From Ottowia thiooxydans DSM 14619 (GTDB taxonomy: Bacteria > Pseudomonadota > Gammaproteobacteria > Burkholderiales > Burkholderiaceae_C), in contig NZ_AUGX01000009.1 of the NCBI RefSeq assembly GCF_000422885.1, positions 62,001 to 126,000 of the forward strand: a DNA stretch of 64,000 nucleotides, in the 5' to 3' direction. How positions within the stretch are numbered: the first letter of the stretch is position 1; the number at the start of each line of letters is the position of its first letter. Of the stretch, positions 25,816 to 34,588 are shown in pieces. The position numbers were made by a program, and so were the translations under genes. Under the pieces are notes generated by a model. That model made no database searches, was not told where the DNA came from, and saw only the letters and a program-made list of their open reading frames with translations.

Positions 25816-27602
25816 ACAGTCGTACTTCAACACTTCTCGGCTTGGTTGCGGTGTCCGGGGTGGGTATTTGCGCGTTTGCGTTTGCAAACGACTTCTATCT
25901 CCGGATTCTCTTCATGATTTGCGTGTACTACCTGTGCGCTAGCGGCACCAATGTTCTGGTTGGCTTTGCCGGTCAGAAATCGTTAGGCCAGGCTGGTCTT
26001 TTCGCGGCAGGCGCCTACACCGCGGCGGTTCTCACTTCCCGGTATGGAGTCAACCCATGGATTGCCTTTTTGTGCGCGCCGTTGGTTGCTGGACTCATTG
26101 GAGCGTTGATCGCGTTGCCCGCGCTGCGAGTGAAAGGGCCGTATCTTGCACTCGTCACGCTGGCTTTTGGCGTCATGGTGGAGAAGATCGCCACAGAGTG
26201 GGTCGACTTCTTCGGAGGGCCACAAGGCATCTACGGTGTTGGACCTCTTACGTACCAGGGACAAGCATTGACAAGCGCGCAGTGGTTGTGGCTTGCTCTG
26301 GCGGTTTGCACTTTGGTCCACCTTGGTTTGCGCAGCTTGCTTTCCGGCAAGTTCGGCAGAGCGCTCCTGTCGATCAACACTGACGAAATCGCTGCAGCCT
26401 CGACCGGGGTCAACGTGCATCGCTACAAACTCCTTGCATTCGTGGTCTCCGCAGTGACCTGCGGATTGGCCGGGGCACTTGTGGCGCAACAAAACCAGTA
26501 CTTCAACTCGGATTTCGTCACTCTGCATCTATCGATCTTCATCCTCCTTCTGGTGCTTTTTGGAGGCGCGGGAACGCTTCTGGGTCCGCTCGTCGCGGCC
26601 ATTCTTCTCGTGGCTTCAGATGCGCTTCTCGCACGTTGGCCAGCGATTCAGCATCTTGCTTACGGAGCACTCTTGCTGTTCGCGCTTTACTTCATGCCGC
26701 GGGGAGTGGTTGGTGCAATCCAGGATCTGTTCGCCTTGAAGAAGCCGCCTGTGAAGAATGATCCAGCTGGAGATTCGAACGTGCGGTGCCTGGCCAGGCG
26801 CGAACTGAAGGCGGCCAGTGGAAGTTTGCTGAGTGTCATGTCGCTTCGAAAAGCATTTGGCGGCGTGTGCGTGGCTGACGACATATCTTTCAACATCGAA
26901 TCCGGTCGAATATATGCGCTGATCGGGCCCAACGGCGCAGGTAAAAGCACGCTAGTCAACATGCTAACGGGGCTTGTGCCATCAACGTCAGGGCGCGTGG
27001 TCTTCCACGGAACGGATATTTCAGGAATGGCTGCTCACGAGATCTGTCGCCAAGGCATTGCGAGAACGTTTCAGAATATTCGTCTGTTCGGCGATCTATC
27101 TGTGATGCAGAACGTCATGGTGGGCAATCACAGCCAGATGAGCACAGGTCTGTGGTCTGCTGTACTTGCGATGCCAGGAGCACGGCGAGAGGAGAGGTCC
27201 AAGCAGCAGCGCACGCTAGCCATTCTCAATATGCTGGGCCTTAGCCAGTACAGAGAATTGCCGGCGCGCTCACTTTCCTACGGCCTCCAAAGACGAGTGG
27301 AGCTCGCTCGATGCTTGGCAAGTGCACCGTCCTTGCTGCTACTCGATGAGCCGGCTGCGGGTTTGAATCCGCAAGAAGTCAAAGAGTTTGGCCGTCTGAT
27401 CCGCATGATCAATGAGGCGGGAGTCACCGTCCTGATGATCGAGCACCACATGGACTTGGTTATGAGCGTATCCGATCACGTGATCGTGCTCGATGAAGGG
27501 CGCAAGATTGCCGAGGGTTTGCCCGCTGACGTGCAAGCGAGCCCAGCGGTTGTCGAAGCCTATCTTGGACCACAGCTTTCGAGGGAGCTTGCCCTAGCAT
27601 GA
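25812..27602 (+). CDS. Fused LivM permease - LivG ATPase
   Basis: The product has 596 residues. Residues 1 to about 300 form a LivM-type membrane domain: G-Q-K-S-L-G-Q-A-G-L-F-A-A-G-A-Y near residue 55, and V-T-L-A-F-G-V-M. After a short linker, residues about 340-596 form a LivG-type ABC ATPase: Walker A G-P-N-G-A-G-K-S-T near 375, the LivG-typical F-Q-N-I-R-L-F, signature L-S-Y-G-L-Q-R-R-V-E (a variant of L-S-Y-G-Q-Q), Walker B L-L-L-L-D-E-P-A-A-G-L-N-P, and a C-terminal switch His in I-E-H-H-M-D. Such fusions are known in branched-chain-type transporters. It overlaps its neighbours by 4 bp on both sides. Confidence 0.93.
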   Translation: MNSRTSTLLGLVAVSGVGICAFAFANDFYLRILFMICVYYLCASGTNVLVGFAGQKSLGQAGLFAAGAYTAAVLTSRYGVNPWIAFLCAPLVAGLIGALIALPALRVKGPYLALVTLAFGVMVEKIATEWVDFFGGPQGIYGVGPLTYQGQALTSAQWLWLALAVCTLVHLGLRSLLSGKFGRALLSINTDEIAAASTGVNVHRYKLLAFVVSAVTCGLAGALVAQQNQYFNSDFVTLHLSIFILLLVLFGGAGTLLGPLVAAILLVASDALLARWPAIQHLAYGALLLFALYFMPRGVVGAIQDLFALKKPPVKNDPAGDSNVRCLARRELKAASGSLLSVMSLRKAFGGVCVADDISFNIESGRIYALIGPNGAGKSTLVNMLTGLVPSTSGRVVFHGTDISGMAAHEICRQGIARTFQNIRLFGDLSVMQNVMVGNHSQMSTGLWSAVLAMPGARREERSKQQRTLAILNMLGLSQYRELPARSLSYGLQRRVELARCLASAPSLLLLDEPAAGLNPQEVKEFGRLIRMINEAGVTVLMIEHHMDLVMSVSDHVIVLDEGRKIAEGLPADVQASPAVVEAYLGPQLSRELALA

Positions 27603-28324
27603 CTAAGAGCCATGAACTTCAAATGCGATCAGTGGACGTGCGCTACGGCGCGGTTCAAGCGCTGCACGGCATATCGCTGGAGGTGCGTTCCAACGAAATC
27701 GTTGCACTTATCGGGGCGAACGGAGCTGGAAAGACAACACTGCTCAAGTGCATTGCAGGCCTCGAGAAGGCCGCCGCAGGTACCGTGCATTTCGGTGATC
27801 TCGATCTGAACAGGCTACCTCCTCATGAGCGAGTGAAGGCTGGTATCGCGTTGGCGCCAGAAGGCAGGGGAATATTCCCGGATCAGACCGTTGAACAGAA
27901 CCTGGAGCTGGGGGGGTACGTTCTGCGTGGAGACCGCACGGCCCTTGGAAGGAATACAGAACTGGTCTTCGACCTTTTCCCGCGGCTTAAGGAGCGACGC
28001 ACCCAGATGGCTGGAACCATGTCAGGCGGGGAGCAACAGATGCTTGCGATCGGGCGGGCATTGATGAGCGAGCCTCGCTTGTTGCTGCTCGATGAGCCCT
28101 CGCTTGGATTGGCACCTCTGGTCATTGTCGAAATATTCACAGCCATTCAGGGGCTTCGTGCGCAAGGGCAGACCATTCTGCTCATTGAGCAGATGGCGCA
28201 GCAAGCGTTAGCAATTGCTGATCGAGGATACGTTCTTGAGAATGGAACGATCACGTTGGAGGGGACTGGTTCCAGTCTCGCGAATGACCCCAAGGTGCGC
28301 CAGGCGTACCTTGGAATGCACTAG
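27599..28324 (+). CDS. livF: Branched-chain-type ABC transporter ATPase (LivF-like)
   Basis: The product has 241 residues. Walker A is G-A-N-G-A-G-K-T-T near residue 40, the signature is M-S-G-G-E-Q-Q-M-L-A-I-G-R-A-L, and Walker B is L-L-L-L-D-E-P-S-L-G-L-A-P. The A-P-E-G-R-G-I-F-P segment is characteristic of LivF. It provides the second ATPase of the importer, paired with the LivG domain of the preceding fusion. It overlaps the fused gene by 4 bp and is followed 7 bp later by the FAD dehydrogenase gene, so it is firmly in the same operon. Confidence 0.94.
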   Translation: MTKSHELQMRSVDVRYGAVQALHGISLEVRSNEIVALIGANGAGKTTLLKCIAGLEKAAAGTVHFGDLDLNRLPPHERVKAGIALAPEGRGIFPDQTVEQNLELGGYVLRGDRTALGRNTELVFDLFPRLKERRTQMAGTMSGGEQQMLAIGRALMSEPRLLLLDEPSLGLAPLVIVEIFTAIQGLRAQGQTILLIEQMAQQALAIADRGYVLENGTITLEGTGSSLANDPKVRQAYLGMH

Positions 28325-28331
28325 GCTGGCT

Positions 28332-30110
28332 ATGGAACCTAAAAACTTTTCTTCTTCTACCGCGACCAGCGCTACCGCCAGGCCGGAAACGTCAAATGCA
28401 CACTGGTGCGATCTGCTTGTCATTGGCAGTGGTGCCGCCGGACTCTCCTCCGCTGTGACCGCCGCCCATCGAGGCCTGCAGGTCGTCGTCGCGGAGAAGG
28501 AGCCCTTGTATGGGGGCACAACTGCACGATCTGGTGGTTGGCTTTGGGTTCCGGGAAATCCTCTGGCCAAGGAGGCCGGGTTGCCCGACACCCGAGCTGA
28601 CGCACTGGCCTATATGCGTCACGAGGCTGGCGAGTTCTTTCATGAAGAACTGGCAGCCGCTTTTCTGGACAACGGACCGAAGGCCATTGAGTTTTTCAGG
28701 AAAAATACTGCTGTGCAGTTCGAGATGCCTGTACGCATTCCGGATTACCACGCAGAAGCACCAGGTGGGTCATTAGGTGCGCGATCGATCGTTGCTGCGC
28801 CGTTCGATGGCCGCTTGCTCGGGGATCAAGTGGAGTACCTAGCCCCGCCGTTGCATGAGCTCACGGTTTTCGGTGTGATGGTTGCATCCGGCGCCGATTA
28901 CACGCATTTTTTACATGCTACGCAGTCATTGCGATCTGCGTGGTACGTCACCCGCAGACTATCCATACATTTCCTGCAGAAGTTGCGCTATGGACGGGGA
29001 ATGAAGCTGGTCAATGGTAATGCACTGGTCGGCCGCCTGGCAAAATCCGCGTTCGATCTGGGCGTGGACCTATGGCTGCAGTCCCCCGCGCAGCGCCTGA
29101 TAGTTGAAGACGGTCGCGTGGTGGGCGCCATCATTCGCCGCGCTGGTTCAGATGTACGAGTGATGGCCCGCCATGGAGTTGTCTTGGCCTGCGGGGGCTA
29201 CCCACACGACATCGAAAGGCGAGGGCTCACTTTTCCCGGCTCAGGGGCCGGCGAACGGCACTATTCACCCGCGCCGGCGGGCAACACCGGAGATGGAATC
29301 CGGATGGGTGAAGGAGTAGGCGGCTATACGCCCAAGCTTGCCGAGCCAGCGGCTTGGCTTCCAGTGTCTATAACTACTCGCAAGGACGGGAGCAAAGGGG
29401 TCAATCCGCACATCTTCGACAAATCAAAGCCGGGCGTCATTGCGGTTTCATTGACGGGCTTAAGGTTTGCTAATGAAGGCAACTCATATCACGATTTCGT
29501 TCGTGCCATGAGAGCGCAGTCCGCACCGGAGGCGGAGGTTGCGGCGTGGCTTATCTGTGACCACAAAGCCCTTCGAAAGTATGGCTTGGGATACGTCAAA
29601 CCCTTCCCATTTCCAATTGGCCGGCACCTTGCGTCCGGGTATTTGATCCGTGCAAATAGCGTGTCTGAACTTGCAAAAAAGTTGAGTGTGAAGACGGGCA
29701 TTCTCGTGTCGACTGTGGAGCGCTACAACCAACTGGCCACGACAGGAGTCGATGACGACTATGGAAAGGGTGACCTGATCTACAACCGTTACCTCGGTGA
29801 TCCCTGGAACAAGCCGAATCCAAACATGTCGCCGCTCGAAACCGGTCCCTATTACGCAGTGAAGTTGCTGGTGGGGGATCTGGGTACCTTCGCCGGGTTG
29901 GCGACGGATGGGTCGCTTCGCGTTGTTGATCAGTCCGGCCACCGAATCTCCGGCCTCTATGCGGTTGGAAACGACATCTCCAGCGTTATGGGGGGGAGCT
30001 ACCCCGGCGCCGGGATAACGCTAGGGCCTGCTCTGACATTTGGCTATTTGGTCGGGATCACGGTTGCAGACGAAGCTGAACGGCTGCACACGACTGAAAC
30101 CGGCACATAA
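28332..30110 (+). CDS. FAD-dependent dehydrogenase (fumarate reductase/3-ketosteroid dehydrogenase-like)
   Basis: The product has 592 residues. The dinucleotide motif V-I-G-S-G-A-A-G-L-S-S-A is near residue 35, then E-K-E-P-L-Y-G-G-T-T-A-R-S-G-G, the FAD-contact pattern of the FrdA/KstD superfamily. The closing FAD motif G-G-S-Y-P-G-A-G-I-T-L-G-P-A lies near residue 565. Members dehydrogenate or reduce C-C bonds next to a carbonyl. The ATG at 28332 is chosen because it lies just after livF and starts the conserved region; an upstream frame runs inside livF. No secretion signal is seen. The substrate is probably the compound imported by the Liv system. Confidence 0.88.
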   Translation: MEPKNFSSSTATSATARPETSNAHWCDLLVIGSGAAGLSSAVTAAHRGLQVVVAEKEPLYGGTTARSGGWLWVPGNPLAKEAGLPDTRADALAYMRHEAGEFFHEELAAAFLDNGPKAIEFFRKNTAVQFEMPVRIPDYHAEAPGGSLGARSIVAAPFDGRLLGDQVEYLAPPLHELTVFGVMVASGADYTHFLHATQSLRSAWYVTRRLSIHFLQKLRYGRGMKLVNGNALVGRLAKSAFDLGVDLWLQSPAQRLIVEDGRVVGAIIRRAGSDVRVMARHGVVLACGGYPHDIERRGLTFPGSGAGERHYSPAPAGNTGDGIRMGEGVGGYTPKLAEPAAWLPVSITTRKDGSKGVNPHIFDKSKPGVIAVSLTGLRFANEGNSYHDFVRAMRAQSAPEAEVAAWLICDHKALRKYGLGYVKPFPFPIGRHLASGYLIRANSVSELAKKLSVKTGILVSTVERYNQLATTGVDDDYGKGDLIYNRYLGDPWNKPNPNMSPLETGPYYAVKLLVGDLGTFAGLATDGSLRVVDQSGHRISGLYAVGNDISSVMGGSYPGAGITLGPALTFGYLVGITVADEAERLHTTETGT

Positions 30111-30142
30111 AGATATTACTGAGCCATGCCGAGATCTCGCGC

Positions 30143-30169
30143 GGGGCACCCGTGCGGGTGAACGGCCCC
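30143..30169. other. Intercistronic hairpin
   Basis: GGGG (30143-30146) and CACCCG (30147-30152) pair with CGGGTG (30155-30160) and CCCC (30166-30169), giving a GC-rich stem between the FAD dehydrogenase and VOC genes. No T-tract follows, so it may stabilise or process mRNA rather than terminate it. Confidence 0.4.
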
Positions 30170-30236
30170 TGCACGACCTCTTGTAGAGCGAAGTGCTTTT
30201 TTGATTAGTCAGTGTTCTAAAGATCAGGAGCGTTCA

Positions 30237-30770
30237 ATGAAGATTCAAAGAATCCATCACGTGGCATATCGCTGCAAGGATGCGAAGAAAACGGTGGATT
30301 GGTATGCCCAATACCTTGAAATGCCGTTTCAGATGGCGTTCGCAGAGGACAGTGTGCCGTCCACAGGGGCTGCGGACCCGTACATGCATATTTTTCTCGA
30401 TGCTGGAGCGGGGAATGTCCTTGCATTCTTTGAAGTACCCAACTCGCCACCTATGGGACGCGATACCAATACGCCAGACTGGGTTCAGCACATCGCGTTT
30501 GAAGTGGAGTCGGTCAAAGAATTGGAGTCTGCCAAGTCCCGGCTGGAGGCGGACGGGATTCCGGTCGCCGGCGTGACGGACCACGCGTTATTCAAATCAA
30601 TCTATTTCTTTGATCTGAATGGACATCGTTTGGAACTGACGGTTGATACGAGCACGCCGGAACTGAGTGAACGAGCTGCAAACGTGAGGTGGGAGATGCT
30701 TGATGAGTGGGACCGCACTCGACGCGCGCCTAGACAAGCTGCGTGGTTGCATCAAGGTGGAGGCCGATAG
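30237..30770 (+). CDS. VOC-family (glyoxalase/extradiol-fold) protein
   Basis: The product has 177 residues. The start is ATG 30237 with CAGGAG upstream; 12 residues of a longer frame are not supported. Single-module VOC features include I-H-H-V-A-Y-R near residue 6, W-V-Q-H-I-A-F-E-V in the middle and H-R-L-E-L-T-V near residue 125, giving possible His/His/Glu metal ligands. The family includes isomerases, lyases and dioxygenases. Its gene overlaps the fumarylacetoacetase start by 1 bp. It may ring-open or isomerise an intermediate ahead of the hydrolase; the exact activity is unknown. Confidence 0.8.
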   Translation: MKIQRIHHVAYRCKDAKKTVDWYAQYLEMPFQMAFAEDSVPSTGAADPYMHIFLDAGAGNVLAFFEVPNSPPMGRDTNTPDWVQHIAFEVESVKELESAKSRLEADGIPVAGVTDHALFKSIYFFDLNGHRLELTVDTSTPELSERAANVRWEMLDEWDRTRRAPRQAAWLHQGGGR

Positions 30771-32098
30771 TGAAGCAATTTTTGAACACTACGCACGACC
30801 CGTCTCTAAAAAGTTGGGTGGCAAGTGCAAACCATCCAGAAGCCGAGTTTCCAATTCAGAATCTTCCGTTCTCGGTTTTTCGGAGGCACCAGCGCGACGA
30901 ATCGTTTCGAGGAGGCGTAGCAATCGGGGATCAAGTTCTAGACATGCGTGTGGCTTGCAACTCCGGCATATTCACAGGGCTTGCAGCAGAGGCCGCAGTT
31001 GCTGCCGGCCAAGACAAGCTGAACGCTCTAATGGCCCTTGGGGCTCCTGCATGGAGTGCATTGAGGAGGGCACTATCCGACGCACTCGCAGAAGGATCAC
31101 CTGCGCAATCCATATTGAGCCAATGTTTGGTTCCAACGAGCGAGGTGGAGTTTGATGTGCCGGCTCGTATCGGCGGGTACACCGACTTCTACACCTCGAT
31201 CCATCACGCCACCAATCTTGGGCGTCAGTTTCGTCCGGACAACCCCTTGCTACCTAATTTTAAATGGATTCCGATTGGCTACCACGGGCGGACATCAAGC
31301 ATCGGTATCTCGGGTGAATCCATCACGCGCCCTCTGGGGCAGGTGATGCTTCCCGGAGAGGACACTCCAACGGTTGTCCCATCTCGCTGCCTGGATATGG
31401 AGCTTGAGCTGGGTATCTTCATTGGGCCCGGGAGCCGCCGTGGCGAGCCCGTGGCGATAGGCGAAGCCGAGCAGCAGCTATTTGGACTTTGTTTGTTGAA
31501 CGACTGGTCTACGCGTGACGTCCAACGTTGGGAGTACCAACCATTGGGCCCATTCCTAGCCAAGAATTTCGCGTCCACAATTTCGCCTTGGATCGTGACG
31601 ATGGAGGCGTTAGCTCCGTTTCGCGTCCCGTACACGCGATCGGGGGAAGATCCCGCCCCCCTGCCGTATCTGGATTCACCTGAGAATAGACAAAGAGGCT
31701 TGCTGGACATCAAGATGCAAGCTGATTTGATGACACCGAGCATGCACGCTGCCGGTCTTGCACCTGAGACTCTGTGCGTGACCAGCTATCGGCATGCCTA
31801 TTGGACACCAGCCCAACTAGTCGCGCATCACACCATGAACGGATGCAATCTTCAGCCCGGAGATATGTTGGGTAGCGGCACTATGTCAGGGCCCGGCACG
31901 GGCGAATCCGCAGCGCTCATAGAAATAACAGGAGGTGCCAAGAATCCTGTAGCGCTTCCGTCAGGTGAGAGCCGAACGTGGCTGGAAGATGGCGACACGG
32001 TGATTCTGCGAGCTTGGTGCGAGAGACCCGGATCTGTTCGCATTGGGTTTGGGGCTTGCAGTGGAACGATTCTTCCTTCGCGACCACACGCCTTCTAA
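30770..32098 (+). CDS. fahA: Fumarylacetoacetase
   Basis: The product has 442 residues, close to bacterial and eukaryotic fumarylacetoacetases. Family landmarks are D-F-Y-T-S-I-H-H-A (Asp metal ligand and catalytic His near residue 140), P-I-G-Y-H-G-R-T-S-S-I, E-L-E-L-G-I-F-I-G (metal Glu ligands), L-L-N-D-W-S-T-R-D-V-Q-R-W-E and G-T-M-S-G-P-G. It hydrolyses fumarylacetoacetate or a related 1,3-diketo acid to fumarate plus acetoacetate. The GTG at 30770 has GGAGG 6 bp upstream and overlaps the VOC stop by one base. No homogentisate dioxygenase or maleylacetoacetate isomerase is nearby, so the natural substrate may be a different diketo acid from this pathway. Confidence 0.92.
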   Translation: MKQFLNTTHDPSLKSWVASANHPEAEFPIQNLPFSVFRRHQRDESFRGGVAIGDQVLDMRVACNSGIFTGLAAEAAVAAGQDKLNALMALGAPAWSALRRALSDALAEGSPAQSILSQCLVPTSEVEFDVPARIGGYTDFYTSIHHATNLGRQFRPDNPLLPNFKWIPIGYHGRTSSIGISGESITRPLGQVMLPGEDTPTVVPSRCLDMELELGIFIGPGSRRGEPVAIGEAEQQLFGLCLLNDWSTRDVQRWEYQPLGPFLAKNFASTISPWIVTMEALAPFRVPYTRSGEDPAPLPYLDSPENRQRGLLDIKMQADLMTPSMHAAGLAPETLCVTSYRHAYWTPAQLVAHHTMNGCNLQPGDMLGSGTMSGPGTGESAALIEITGGAKNPVALPSGESRTWLEDGDTVILRAWCERPGSVRIGFGACSGTILPSRPHAF

Positions 32099-32216
32099 GG
32101 TGTTTGACCGTCGTTGAACGACCAGCTCAACTCCACTCCTAACTCCAGAGCCTCGATTCGCTGTCCAAACGCTGTGGGCGCAAGCGTACCGTCCGCCGGC
32201 GTCTTTTCATTCTTGT

Positions 32217-32248
32217 ATCCGTCCTGCTTAAGCGGGACGGATTCTTTT
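32217..32248. terminator. Bidirectional rho-independent terminator
   Basis: ATCCGTCC (32217-32224) pairs with GGACGGAT (32235-32242), and the inner GCTTAAGC is itself palindromic, followed by TCTTTTC. It lies between the convergent ends of fumarylacetoacetase (+) and a Bug gene (-). Confidence 0.75.
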
Positions 32249-32257
32249 CAATGACGG

Positions 32258-33199
32258 TTACTGCACCCGCACATCAGCCTTCTGAATCACGTCCTTCATC
32301 AGCTCGTCGTCCTTGGCGATCTGGGCTTTGAATTCCTTAGGACCTTGATACGACGGAGCCATGCTCATCTTGGTGAGTTTTTCAGTATCCATGGACTGCA
32401 TTACTTCGCGTGAAGCTTCGCCGAGTTTGTCGACCACGTCTTGAGGCGTGCCTTTGGGCGCAAACACGCCATACCAGTTTGGTGTGTCCAGGTCTACGCC
32501 AACTTCCTTGAGGGTGGGCACATTCTTGAGTTCGGGGTGGTGAATATTGACCATGCTCACCATGGGCCGCAATTGGCCGGCCTTCACCTGGGGAACGACA
32601 ACGCTGTCGTAAACGAAATCCACGCGGCCAGAGATGAGATCGGGAATGAATTCGGCAGAACCCTTGTAGGGTACATGCACGGTCTTCACGCCCAGCTTGA
32701 GGTTCATCAGTTCGCCCATCAGGTGCGTCATGGTGGCAGGGCCAGCCGAAGCGAATGAGTACTTGCCCGGGTTTTTCTTCAGCTCTGCCACCAGTTCGTT
32801 GAAGGTGTTGGCAGGGAAGTCTTTGCGTACGACCATCACGGGTATCCATGAGGTGAGCTTGGCCACAGGCACGAACGCATCGAGCGGGTCCATGCCCATT
32901 TTGGTGAGGTGCGGAGTGGCCACGAAAACGGCGGTGGGTGCGACGAGCAAGGTATTGCCATCAGCCGGTGCGCGTGCCGCTGCTTGAGCGCCGATCAGAG
33001 CGCCTGCGCCCGGTCGATTTTCCACCACTACCGGCCGGCCTAGCTTTTTGCCCAAGGCTTCCGCATAGAGCCGACCGATGTTGTCGGAATTGCCGCCAGC
33101 AGGGTAGGGCACGATGACACGCAGAGTCTTGTCTTGCTGAGCCATGGCAGGCAGTGCCAGGGCCAGGGAAGTCAGCGCGAGCGCCAGTCGTCTTTTCAT
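32258..33199 (-). CDS. Bug/TctC-family periplasmic solute-binding protein
   Basis: The product has 313 residues. The signal peptide M-K-R-R-L-A-L-A-L-T through P-A-M-A is followed by L-R-V-I-V-P-Y-P-A-G-G-N-S-D-N-I-G-R, then N-R-P-G-A-G-A, A-P-A-D-G-N-T-L-L and V-P-Y-K-G-S-A, all standard Bug features. It is convergent with the fumarylacetoacetase gene and has no same-strand enzyme partner close by. Its first 20 codons and about 74 bp of upstream sequence are duplicated near 39.2 kb, where the copy is broken. The ligand is unknown. Confidence 0.92.
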   Translation of the reverse strand: MKRRLALALTSLALALPAMAQQDKTLRVIVPYPAGGNSDNIGRLYAEALGKKLGRPVVVENRPGAGALIGAQAAARAPADGNTLLVAPTAVFVATPHLTKMGMDPLDAFVPVAKLTSWIPVMVVRKDFPANTFNELVAELKKNPGKYSFASAGPATMTHLMGELMNLKLGVKTVHVPYKGSAEFIPDLISGRVDFVYDSVVVPQVKAGQLRPMVSMVNIHHPELKNVPTLKEVGVDLDTPNWYGVFAPKGTPQDVVDKLGEASREVMQSMDTEKLTKMSMAPSYQGPKEFKAQIAKDDELMKDVIQKADVRVQ

Positions 33200-33273
33200 G
33201 GTCTGTCTCTCTTCTTTATGGTGATGGTTTTAGTATGAGCTATTTCCCTAACTTTAGGCAAAGCAGGGTTTTC
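33138..33273. repeat. 136-bp direct repeat, copy A
   Basis: This covers the signal-peptide codons and upstream region of the Bug gene above. It matches 39191-39326 with one mismatch in the 74 upstream bases and several in the coding part. Both copies have the same orientation and bracket the racemase/Bug/SDR block. Confidence 0.85.
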
Positions 33274-33710
33274 GCGTCTAGACGAAATGCCGATCACCTT
33301 CCTCAAGATCGGGGTTAATTGGTGACAACGTACGCAAGATTTCATGCGCTGGTCGCGCAATCTGTGCCGATCAATATGTTGACCTATACGTCAGGAATGG
33401 TGCGACCGGATTCCGTCAGCCTGTCGTCCGTTGAGGTGTTAATGCGGGACGGTACGCGTGCCTCAAGGGCTCCGGCGAGGTATTCGGCGGTCCATTAGGA
33501 CCAACCTTTCCAGCTTGGTTCATGACCACGGTCCAAATTTTCTCTATGCGGTCGATCTTCGTGGGAAAGACATCGCTTGCGCTGAGCTACCTCGTTGGGT
33601 GGCTTGCACAGGGTTGCGCTGATTTCACTCGATTGCGGCTTTACAAGAATGACTGGACTGTTATTATTAGCGATATCTAATAACGCTAAGCGTAACGTAA
33701 CTATGATCTG
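33274..33710. promoter_or_regulatory. Gene-free region with palindrome upstream of the racemase-like gene
   Basis: No gene is supported over these 437 bases. TTATTAG (33664-33670) and CTAATAA (33677-33683) are perfect inverted arms around CGATAT, with TTAGCG/CGCTAA also pairing partly in the same stretch. The element is about 40 bp upstream of the next gene, where an operator of a GntR- or TetR-like regulator would be expected. No regulator gene is adjacent. Confidence 0.45.
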
Positions 33711-33719
33711 GTGCTAAAA

Positions 33720-34559
33720 ATGAGAATCTGGTATCAAAGTTTGACCAAAGCTTCAGCCTGGCCGGCATACAACGCAGCGCTCAGGGATGTGCTCGTCGGC
33801 GTTGCAGAGCCAGATACCGAGATCGAAATTCATGGAATCACCGGTCGTGGTGGCGTTGGTGATCAATACCGCTATCTGGAATTCATCGAAACACTCGAGG
33901 TGCTTGAAAACGTCGAGCGCGCCACCCGCGAAGGCTTCGACGCCTTTCTGATCGGCAATAGCTGCGATCCTGGCTTGCGTGAAGCGCGCGAGATTACCGA
34001 TATGCCTGTGTTGGGCTTAGGCGAGACCTCGGGCTACGTTGCGAGTCTCATGGCCGGCAATTTCGCGATCGTGACCGGATCGCAAAAGCATGTGCCACGC
34101 CTCATCGAGAACTATCGCCGCTATGGCCACGCGCTCACGCTGCACAGTGCGCGCTCGATGCAGATGATTCGTCTTGTCGATCTGGACGAGGGTTTCTCGA
34201 ACCCGGCCGTAGGCGCGGCGTTGATAGAACGATTCCTATCGGAAGCCGAATCGGTTGCCGCCGAAGGCGCCGAATTGGTGATTCCAGCAGTCGGCGTGCT
34301 CATGGCACTGCTGGCTCGCGAACAGGTACATGAGACTGCCTCCGGCATCCCGATCATGAATGGTGTAAAGGCTCTCGTGAAGATGGGCGAGACCGCTGTG
34401 AAGCTGCGCGCTTCCATGGGTGGCGTTTGGACTTCGCGTCGAAATGCATATCAGCAGCCACCGGCCAGCCAGCTTGCAGAGATCCGTCGTCACTACGGCG
34501 CAGTCTACTCAACGTTGCCAGACCCGGACTCAGACACCGGTCTCAAAGCCAATTCTTGA
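33720..34559 (+). CDS. Aspartate/glutamate/hydantoin racemase superfamily protein
   Basis: The product has 279 residues. The fold is recognisable from R-I-W-Y-Q-S-L-T at the start, F-L-I-G-N-S-C-D-P-G-L at 77-86 with Cys82 in the position of the first catalytic cysteine, and L-G-L-G-E-T-S-G-Y-V. The second half of a racemase active site normally has a second Cys; here the matching strand reads L-V-I-P-A-V-G-V-L without it. It may therefore be an isomerase, decarboxylase or hydrolase relative rather than a two-base racemase. The start could also be GTG 33711. It begins a plus-strand run with two Bugs, a CMD-like protein and an SDR. Confidence 0.8.
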   Translation: MRIWYQSLTKASAWPAYNAALRDVLVGVAEPDTEIEIHGITGRGGVGDQYRYLEFIETLEVLENVERATREGFDAFLIGNSCDPGLREAREITDMPVLGLGETSGYVASLMAGNFAIVTGSQKHVPRLIENYRRYGHALTLHSARSMQMIRLVDLDEGFSNPAVGAALIERFLSEAESVAAEGAELVIPAVGVLMALLAREQVHETASGIPIMNGVKALVKMGETAVKLRASMGGVWTSRRNAYQQPPASQLAEIRRHYGAVYSTLPDPDSDTGLKANS

Positions 34560-34588
34560 CTCGACCTACTCGACCTACTGGAATCCTT

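Noticed and set aside
25812-27602. LivM-LivG fusion considered as a novel arrangement
   Set aside because: Fusions of these two transporter subunits are known in many bacteria, so it is recorded as a feature only.
34561-34578. Tandem 9-bp repeat TCGACCTAC in a short intergenic gap
   Set aside because: Two copies only, with no symmetry or regulator nearby; noted with the Bug gene but too small to interpret.
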